From positions 20,389 through 59,622 of the forward strand of contig NZ_AZFN01000013.1 of NCBI RefSeq assembly GCF_001434365.1: a stretch of 39,234 nt of DNA, given 5' to 3'. Origin of the DNA: Limosilactobacillus gastricus DSM 16045 (GTDB lineage Bacteria > Bacillota > Bacilli > Lactobacillales > Lactobacillaceae). The notes below the pieces were generated by a model. The model searched no databases. It was not told the origin of the DNA and worked only from the letters and a program-made list of their open reading frames with translations. Of this stretch, positions 34,766 through 39,234 are shown piece by piece. The position numbers were made by a program, and so were the translations under genes. Position 1 is the first letter of the stretch, and each line of letters begins with the position of its first letter.

Positions 34766-35641
34766 ATGAATTATTTAATCGGTTTAATCCCGGCTTTAGG
34801 TTGGGGGATCATGCCGCTACTAGCAACCAAAGCTGGTGGGTCGGAGAAGAACCAAATTTTTGGGATTGGAGCTGGTGCCAGCATTATCGGGATCTTAGCT
34901 TTTATCATCACAAAGCCTTCGGTTAGCTGGCAAGCCTTTATTTTTTCCATGGTTTGTGGGGCCATTTGGTCCACGGCTCAGATTGGTCAGTTTATTTCAT
35001 TCAAGCGGATGGGAGTCTCAACCACGGTTCCTTTATCAACGGTTTTCCAATTGGTTGGAAATTCAATCATCGGAACCCTTTGGTTAGGAGAATGGCAAGG
35101 TGCTAAAGCCCTTACGATTGGTTTTGGCGCCTTAGTGATTGTTGTTATCGGGGCTCTATTAACGTCAGTGACGGATAAGAACGGTGAAGAAGCTGGGAAG
35201 ATTACCGTTGGAAATGTCTTATTCTTGTTAGTAACCACGATTGGTTACTGGGTATACTCGGTTTTTCCGAATGTCTTTAATAAGATTAATTTAGGTGCCC
35301 ATTCTTCAGAAGGAATCTTTTTACCAGAAGTCTTGGGGATTTTATTAGGGGCCTTACTCTACTTAATCTTTACGGGAGAATTAAAAACTTTTAAAGATAA
35401 AGAACAATACTTAAATATTATTCCAGGTTTATCATGGGGGATTGCCGCCTTTGCCTACATCTTTGCCGGACGAGGTTTAGGAACGAATACCGCCTTTGTG
35501 CTTACCCAGTTAAATGTGATCATTGCTACCTTTGGGGGGATCCTAATTTTGCATGAACACAAGAGCCCACGGGAAATGAAGTACACGGTAGCAGGAATTA
35601 TTTGCATTATTGTCGGTAGTGTTTTAACGATTTTTGCTTAA
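34766..35641 (+). CDS. glcU: GRP-family sugar uptake protein (GlcU-like)
   Basis: 291 residues with ten predicted membrane helices, of the glucose/ribose porter family in the drug/metabolite transporter superfamily. Seen: LIGLIPALGWGIMPLLATK at the start, GAIWSTAQIGQFISFKRMGVSTTVPLST in helices 3-4, and the mirrored GLSWGIAAFAYIFA in the second half. Relatives import glucose (GlcU) or ribose (RbsU) with protons. It is monocistronic and followed by pgi, favouring glucose. Ribosome site GAGGTG before ATG 34766. Confidence 0.85.
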   Translation: MNYLIGLIPALGWGIMPLLATKAGGSEKNQIFGIGAGASIIGILAFIITKPSVSWQAFIFSMVCGAIWSTAQIGQFISFKRMGVSTTVPLSTVFQLVGNSIIGTLWLGEWQGAKALTIGFGALVIVVIGALLTSVTDKNGEEAGKITVGNVLFLLVTTIGYWVYSVFPNVFNKINLGAHSSEGIFLPEVLGILLGALLYLIFTGELKTFKDKEQYLNIIPGLSWGIAAFAYIFAGRGLGTNTAFVLTQLNVIIATFGGILILHEHKSPREMKYTVAGIICIIVGSVLTIFA

Positions 35642-35650
35642 CAAGCTGAT

Positions 35651-35682
35651 TGGCGTCGTCTAAAGCGACGTCACTTTTTATT
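35651..35682 (+). terminator. intrinsic terminator after glcU
   Basis: Stem TGGCGTCG / CGACGTCA with one G-U pair, then a T-rich tail. Confidence 0.8.
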
Positions 35683-35725
35683 TACTTACGATTTGTTTAA
35701 AATTACACAAAATCGGTATCCTTTA

Positions 35726-35754
35726 TTGAAAAGGGTTTCATAAACGTTTATCAT
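35726..35754 (+). promoter_or_regulatory. pgi promoter with palindrome
   Basis: TTGAAA (35726-35731) and TATCAT (35749-35754), 17 bases apart. The 12-base palindrome ATAAACGTTTAT (35740-35751) overlaps the -10; it does not fit the cre consensus well. Confidence 0.6.
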
Positions 35755-35792
35755 AAAAGATGTATAAGAATAAAGAAAAAGAGGTAGTAATG

Positions 35793-37145
35793 ATGGCTCA
35801 TTTAAGTTTTGATAGTAGCGCTTTAAAGAAGTTCGTTCACGATAACGAATTGGGTGAAATGCAAGCTATGGTGAATGCGGCTGATAGTCAGTTACGGAAT
35901 GGGACGGGAGCTGGAGCTGACTTTCGTGATTGGCTCCATTTACCATCTGAATATGATCAAGAGGAATTTGCTCGGATCAAGGCCGCTGCCAAAAAGATTC
36001 AAGCTGATTCGGATTTCTTAGTTACGATTGGGATAGGTGGCTCATACCTAGGTGCACGGATGGCCATTGATTTCTTACATAATAGTTTTTACCAAGCCCA
36101 AACTCCAGAAGCCCGTAAGGCCCCATTTGTGGTCTTTGCTGGGAACTCCTTGAGCTCATCATATCTGCAAGACTTAATTACTTTGATCGGTGATCACGAC
36201 TTTTCCATTAACGTGATTTCCAAATCTGGAACGACCACGGAACCGTCCATTGCTTTCCGGGTTTTCCATGAATTATTGGTAAAGAAGTATGGTGAAGAAG
36301 CTGCTAACCAACGGATTTACGCAACGACAGATCGAGCACGGGGAGCTTTGAAGACGGAAGCGGACGCTAATGGTTGGGAAACCTTTGTGATTCCTGATGG
36401 TGTTGGTGGTCGTTACTCTGTTTTGACTGCCGTTGGCTTATTACCAATTGCCGCTTCTGGTGCTGATATTGATCAATTAATGGCTGGCGCTGCGGAAGCC
36501 GAAAAGGCCTATGTGGATCCTGATTTAAGTAAGAATGAAGCATATCAATATGCAGCTTATCGGAATATCTTATACCGGAAAGGCTACACGACCGAATTAC
36601 TGGAAAACTATGAACCAAATATGGCCATGTTTGCCGAATGGTGGAAGCAATTAGCCGGTGAATCTGAAGGTAAGGACCAAAAGGGAATTTACCCATCTAG
36701 CGCCAACTTTACAACGGACCTTCATTCATTAGGCCAATATATCCAAGAAGGGTTACGGAACCTGATGGAAACGGTCGTCAAGTTAGATACACCAAATCAT
36801 GATTTGGACGTTCCAGGAGCGGCAAATGATCTTGATGGTTTAGGCTATCTTGAAGGAAAGAGTATCGATTGGGTTAATACTCAAGCATATAAGGCGGTGG
36901 TTGCTGCTCATAATGCTGGTGGGGTCCCAGTTATGACGGTTCACATTGATGAAGAAAATGAATATACGTTAGGTTACATGATTTACTTCTTTGAAGTAGC
37001 CATGGGGATTTCTGGTTACCTAAATGGAATTAATCCATTCAACCAACCAGGGGTTGAAGCATATAAGACCAACATGTTTGGTTTGCTTGGTAAACCAGGT
37101 TTTGAAGAAGTTGGTGACCAATTGCGCGCTGAAATGGATGACTAA
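35793..37145 (+). CDS. pgi: glucose-6-phosphate isomerase
   Basis: 450 residues, normal for the short Gram-positive Pgi. It interconverts glucose 6-phosphate and fructose 6-phosphate. The two SIS domains are visible: [14 protein letters not shown] and [17 protein letters not shown]. The catalytic Glu region is near LGQYIQEG, and a Lys near the end in [13 protein letters not shown] 35793 (MAHLSFD) is chosen over ATG 35790 for spacing from GAGG and family similarity. It leads directly into a small membrane protein gene. Confidence 0.95.
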   Translation: MAHLSFDSSALKKFVHDNELGEMQAMVNAADSQLRNGTGAGADFRDWLHLPSEYDQEEFARIKAAAKKIQADSDFLVTIGIGGSYLGARMAIDFLHNSFYQAQTPEARKAPFVVFAGNSLSSSYLQDLITLIGDHDFSINVISKSGTTTEPSIAFRVFHELLVKKYGEEAANQRIYATTDRARGALKTEADANGWETFVIPDGVGGRYSVLTAVGLLPIAASGADIDQLMAGAAEAEKAYVDPDLSKNEAYQYAAYRNILYRKGYTTELLENYEPNMAMFAEWWKQLAGESEGKDQKGIYPSSANFTTDLHSLGQYIQEGLRNLMETVVKLDTPNHDLDVPGAANDLDGLGYLEGKSIDWVNTQAYKAVVAAHNAGGVPVMTVHIDEENEYTLGYMIYFFEVAMGISGYLNGINPFNQPGVEAYKTNMFGLLGKPGFEEVGDQLRAEMDD

Positions 37146-37337
37146 TTGAAGCATCAATTAAAATTATTACATGAACAATTAATAATTGGCTTAGTCACCA
37201 CAGTTAGCCTTGGATTAGTTAATCTCTTGTATCCATGGAAAGCTATTTTTTTGATGGCAGTAATCAGTGCTATTTATAGTATTTGTATCTCAGTAATAGT
37301 ACTAGCCTTATTAATTATTGATCGTTATTTAAAATAG
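37146..37337 (+). CDS. small two-helix membrane protein
   Basis: A 63-codon frame beginning with TTG immediately after the pgi stop, with GGATGA as a possible ribosome site inside the end of pgi. It has an N-terminal basic amphipathic part (KHQLKLLHEQ) and two hydrophobic segments (about 13-29 and 34-58), ending DRYLK. It stops within the terminator hairpin. Gene-like by its position and composition, but unrecognised; the TTG start makes it less certain. Confidence 0.55.
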   Translation: MKHQLKLLHEQLIIGLVTTVSLGLVNLLYPWKAIFLMAVISAIYSICISVIVLALLIIDRYLK

Positions 37338-37372
37338 GAAGAAGCCCGTTAATGAGCTTCTTCCTATTTTTC
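37335..37372. terminator. terminator shared by convergent genes
   Basis: Stem AGGAAGAAGC / GCTTCTTCCT with a 10-base loop and T run on the plus strand; the minus-strand protease gene ends inside it. Confidence 0.88.
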
Positions 37373-38029
37373 GTTATATAAATTTTTGACGTTATCGATA
37401 TCTAGTTGTTGGATCGAATAAAGGGAACCAGCAGGCTGCATAACCGAGATTTCATCAGTATGTGATAAGCCAATCACATGGCCTAATTCATGTTCAGCTG
37501 TATTAACGATTTGTTGATAACTATAATTGTATTCGGGACTGAGTAAATATGCTTGGTTCAAATACATCTTACCATTTACAAAATAATGGGTAACTGAATT
37601 GATATTCATTTTGGTTAAACCGGCTGCGCCATTACTATTATTATCCATCGTTGTAATCACTACATCGGCCTTTTTTCGGTTAGTAGTGATCTTAAAGGTG
37701 AAGACTCCCGTATCATTCCATGCCTGGATAGCTTCACGAGTAGCTTGATCTAAGGTCTGATTATTGAGATCTAGATATAAAGTAGCACTGTTACTTGTCC
37801 ATTGCCCAGATTCGCTGCCGTTTTCACTAGTCGTCTCTGAAGCACTGGTTGCATCAGTTTGCGTTGTTTTGGGATTGATCCAATTGTTGATGGTGATTTG
37901 CGCTGCAGAAGTGAAGTTATCAATACTGCGTTGAAAAGGTTGGTTGTACCGATAGAGCCAAATTACCCCGATTAGAATTCCAGCATAAATTATCGTGGTA
38001 AAGAAACGCTTGAATTTAATTGGGCTCAC
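37364..38029 (-). CDS. membrane-anchored matrixin-like zinc metalloprotease
   Basis: 221 residues. One N-terminal helix (about 10-26) is an uncleaved anchor or signal; a Thr/Ser/Glu-rich linker follows (about 50-76), then an M10-type metzincin domain. The zinc motif is HELGHVIGLSH (His180, His184, His190) and the Met-turn is SVMQP. The substrate is unknown; relatives in lactobacilli are secreted. GTG 38029 directly abuts its AAGGA ribosome site, which is too close; ATT 38020 is spaced correctly and would give KFKRFF at the start. I give the GTG limit but suspect the later start. Confidence 0.85.
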   Translation of the reverse strand: MSPIKFKRFFTTIIYAGILIGVIWLYRYNQPFQRSIDNFTSAAQITINNWINPKTTQTDATSASETTSENGSESGQWTSNSATLYLDLNNQTLDQATREAIQAWNDTGVFTFKITTNRKKADVVITTMDNNSNGAAGLTKMNINSVTHYFVNGKMYLNQAYLLSPEYNYSYQQIVNTAEHELGHVIGLSHTDEISVMQPAGSLYSIQQLDIDNVKNLYNEK

Positions 38030-38083
38030 TCCTTTACTTTAGATTATTACTAATTGTAATAGGCTTTGATTACGATCAGATCA

Positions 38084-38109
38084 CAAAAACTTGAAATTTT
38101 TCTCAAGCT
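38084..38109 (-). terminator. terminator of the DUF1304 gene
   Basis: Minus-strand stem CTTGA / TCAAG with a loop of eight, then TTTTT. Confidence 0.6.
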
Positions 38110-38468
38110 TAATTAAACATCCAAATACTAAGCAAGGTTAGAATTGGCAGTCCGCCTTGCAGGAAAATGATTTTGGGATTGCTGGTAAAGCTACCATAAA
38201 TCGCTACAGCAATAATATAAATCATTAACCATTCCAAGGCGACGGTGCTTTGATATAAGAGAGCGACGAGAATTAAGAGAGTTATTAAACCATTATAGAT
38301 ACCTTGGTTTTTAAAGAGAGTTTGGACGATTGGGCTTTGAAGGTCGTTAGGACTTACTTTGAAAACCCTGGCGGTTCTGTTTGAGCTTGTCGCAAAAGTT
38401 TCCAGATACATGATGTATACAAATTCAAGACCAACGAGAATAGCTAAGATAATGGTTATAATGGACAT
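38109..38468 (-). CDS. DUF1304 family membrane protein
   Basis: 119 residues with four membrane helices and the family marks of DUF1304: GLEFVYIMYLETFA near the start (conserved E-x-Y/W-x-E), VFKVSPNDLQSPIVQTLFKNQGIYNGLIT in the middle, and a C-terminal GGLPILTLL. Ribosome site GGGAG before ATG 38468. Function is unknown for the family. It is transcribed in the same direction as the metalloprotease gene, with a terminator between. Confidence 0.88.
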   Translation of the reverse strand: MSIITIILAILVGLEFVYIMYLETFATSSNRTARVFKVSPNDLQSPIVQTLFKNQGIYNGLITLLILVALLYQSTVALEWLMIYIIAVAIYGSFTSNPKIIFLQGGLPILTLLSIWMFN

Positions 38469-38562
38469 AAATACACTCCCATGATTTCATAAATGTAGCT
38501 TTGATTTTATCATTTTAGTAAATCAATAGTTAATGATTTGCACGGTCACTAAAATATTATAG

Positions 38563-38571
38563 TGTTATAAT
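38563..38571 (+). promoter_or_regulatory. extended -10 promoter
   Basis: TGTTATAAT is an extended -10 with perfect core, 28 bases before ATG 38599. Confidence 0.55.
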
Positions 38572-38598
38572 AAAGCTAGATGAAGGGTGGTGACCAGA

Positions 38599-38868
38599 AT
38601 GGTAAGTTCAAACAAATCAAATCAAAATGAACAAGAACAACTTCAGGCCAGCGAATATCGAGTTTGGAAGACAGTTTTAAATGTAATTACAATTGTGATT
38701 GTTTTGGGTGGATTAGCTCTACTTGGGTGGCTGCCAGGCGGGATCGCTCAGTCAGTCGTCTTTGTGTGCTGGGTGATTTTAATTATTTTGTGGTCAGCAG
38801 TTCGTCGATACTGGTTGAAACGAATTGAAATCAGATTAAATGATAAGTATCAATCTGATAATGAATAG
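38599..38868 (+). CDS. small two-helix membrane protein
   Basis: 89 residues. A polar Asn/Gln-rich N-terminus (SNKSNQNEQEQLQASEY) is followed by two membrane helices (about 26-43 and 48-67) and a basic C-terminal tail (RRYWLKRIEIRLNDKY). ATG 38599 is chosen over the in-frame GTG 38587, because GGGTGG(TG) then serves as ribosome site. I do not recognise the family. It is a single gene between the DUF1304 gene and a tRNA. Confidence 0.7.
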   Translation: MVSSNKSNQNEQEQLQASEYRVWKTVLNVITIVIVLGGLALLGWLPGGIAQSVVFVCWVILIILWSAVRRYWLKRIEIRLNDKYQSDNE

Positions 38869-38879
38869 GCTTACCAGTA

Positions 38880-38908
38880 TTGACAATGATCACTACTTAG
38901 CATAGAAT
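38880..38908 (+). promoter_or_regulatory. tRNA-Glu promoter
   Basis: TTGACA (38880-38885) and TAGAAT (38903-38908), 17 bases apart. Confidence 0.75.
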
Positions 38909-38923
38909 TGTAAATGTTAATTT

Positions 38924-38996
38924 TGCCCCTTGGTCAAATTGGTTAAGACGTCGCCCTCTCAAGGCGGAGTTACGGGTTCGATCCCCGTAGGGGTGA
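38924..38996 (+). tRNA. tRNA-Glu (anticodon CTC)
   Basis: A 73-base cloverleaf: acceptor TGCCCCT / AGGGGTG, D-arm GTC...GAC, anticodon stem TCGCC / GGCGG with loop CTCTCAA (anticodon CTC at 38958-38960), T-arm ACGGG TTCGATC CCCGT, discriminator A. CCA is not encoded. The first pair would be U1-G72 instead of the usual G1-C72, which is unusual. It reads GAG codons. Confidence 0.85.
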
Positions 38997-39185
38997 TTTT
39001 TATAGCGTTTACTAATGTTCGCCTACGAATAAAAACCTTGGTATATCAGCATTCTTGATTTTGGGATTTCACTCATTTACACCCGTTTTGAGGGAATTTG
39101 AGGGGAATTTTGATAAGCAACGATCTAACTTTAACTTAGGTCGAAATAAAATTGGCCCTTGTGGTCTTGATAATGTCGTGAATGG
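38997..39185. other. gene-free stretch after tRNA-Glu
   Basis: No supportable gene. The region around 39088-39112 has a repeated TTTGAGGG(G)AATTT pattern of the kind I associate with phage integrase ends next to tRNA genes. No integrase or direct repeat of the tRNA 3' end is visible in the window. Confidence 0.4.
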
Positions 39186-39216
39186 TCAGTGCCTTATGGT
39201 ACTGATTTTTTTATTT
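39186..39216 (+). terminator. intrinsic terminator near the window end
   Basis: Stem TCAGTGCC / GGTACTGA with one G-U pair and a 4-base loop, then TTTTTTT. Confidence 0.8.
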
Positions 39217-39234
39217 GTTGATCTGGTCAAATTC

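Noticed and set aside
35739-35752. cre site at the pgi promoter (TAAACGTTTA)
   Set aside because: Fails the cre consensus at four defined positions; kept only as a palindrome.
36367-36696. 109-residue minus-strand frame inside pgi
   Set aside because: Fully inside a strongly conserved enzyme gene on the other strand; no start signals.
38931-39233. Direct repeat TGGTCAAATT in the tRNA and at the window end (39224-39233) as att sites
   Set aside because: Ten bases is short, and it lies in the D-arm, not the tRNA 3' end normally used for integration.

Overview
The window comes from the chromosome of a low-to-moderate GC lactic acid bacterium, most likely a member of the Lactobacillaceae. The signs are an aggregation-promoting-factor protein, the sufCDSUB gene order, a GRP-family glucose uptake protein, OatA-type acyltransferase, CcpA cre sites, heavy use of AAGGAG ribosome sites and a tmRNA tag ANNNSNSYALAA. 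I cannot name the species. Nearly all of the sequence is ordinary, densely packed chromosome; no complete mobile element, integrase, transposase or CRISPR array is visible.

Layout. 1-5870: end of an ABC ATPase gene, a frameshifted MFS transporter, a possible cre-controlled small RNA, a small unknown gene, an OatA-like acyltransferase, a HAD phosphatase and a LysM/Apf surface protein. 5869-9228: zinc-ribbon membrane protein, a PEP-carboxykinase-like P-loop protein and a ROK fructokinase with a cre site. 9265-17346: an iron / Fe-S unit, feoA (broken tandem form), feoB, a FeoB-associated Cys-rich peptide, then sufCDSUB, with no terminator between feo and suf. 17347-20584: nrdDG, preceded by two NrdR boxes. 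20601-25932: leuABCD plus a YrdC/Sua5-like gene, preceded by a leucine-rich leader peptide and attenuator. 25938-27930: SufT-like, DUF1858 and DUF438/hemerythrin/PAS genes, overlapping and probably cotranscribed.

27939-30903: a LysP-like amino acid permease divergent from a MocR/GabR-type regulator whose PLP lysine is replaced by arginine. 31041-32221: a candidate structured small RNA, a secreted protein of unknown function and tmRNA, all on the minus strand. 32356-34666: an OmpR-type two-component system. 34687-37372: glucose uptake protein, glucose-6-phosphate isomerase and a small membrane protein. 37364-39234: a membrane-anchored or secreted metzincin protease, a DUF1304 protein, a small two-helix membrane protein and tRNA-Glu(CTC).

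How it fits together. Much of the window concerns iron and Fe-S proteins: Fe2+ import (Feo), cluster assembly (SUF), Fe-S or radical consumers (NrdDG, LeuCD), and a SufT / hemerythrin group that could serve cluster maturation or repair. Carbon control is suggested by cre-like sites at the possible small RNA, the fructokinase and, weakly, the glucose transporter. The most notable oddities are the compact minus-strand RNA at 31041-31155, the MocR protein without its lysine, the leucine attenuator in front of a LeuA lacking its feedback domain, the nonsense-split tandem FeoA, and two genes whose best start codon is ATT.
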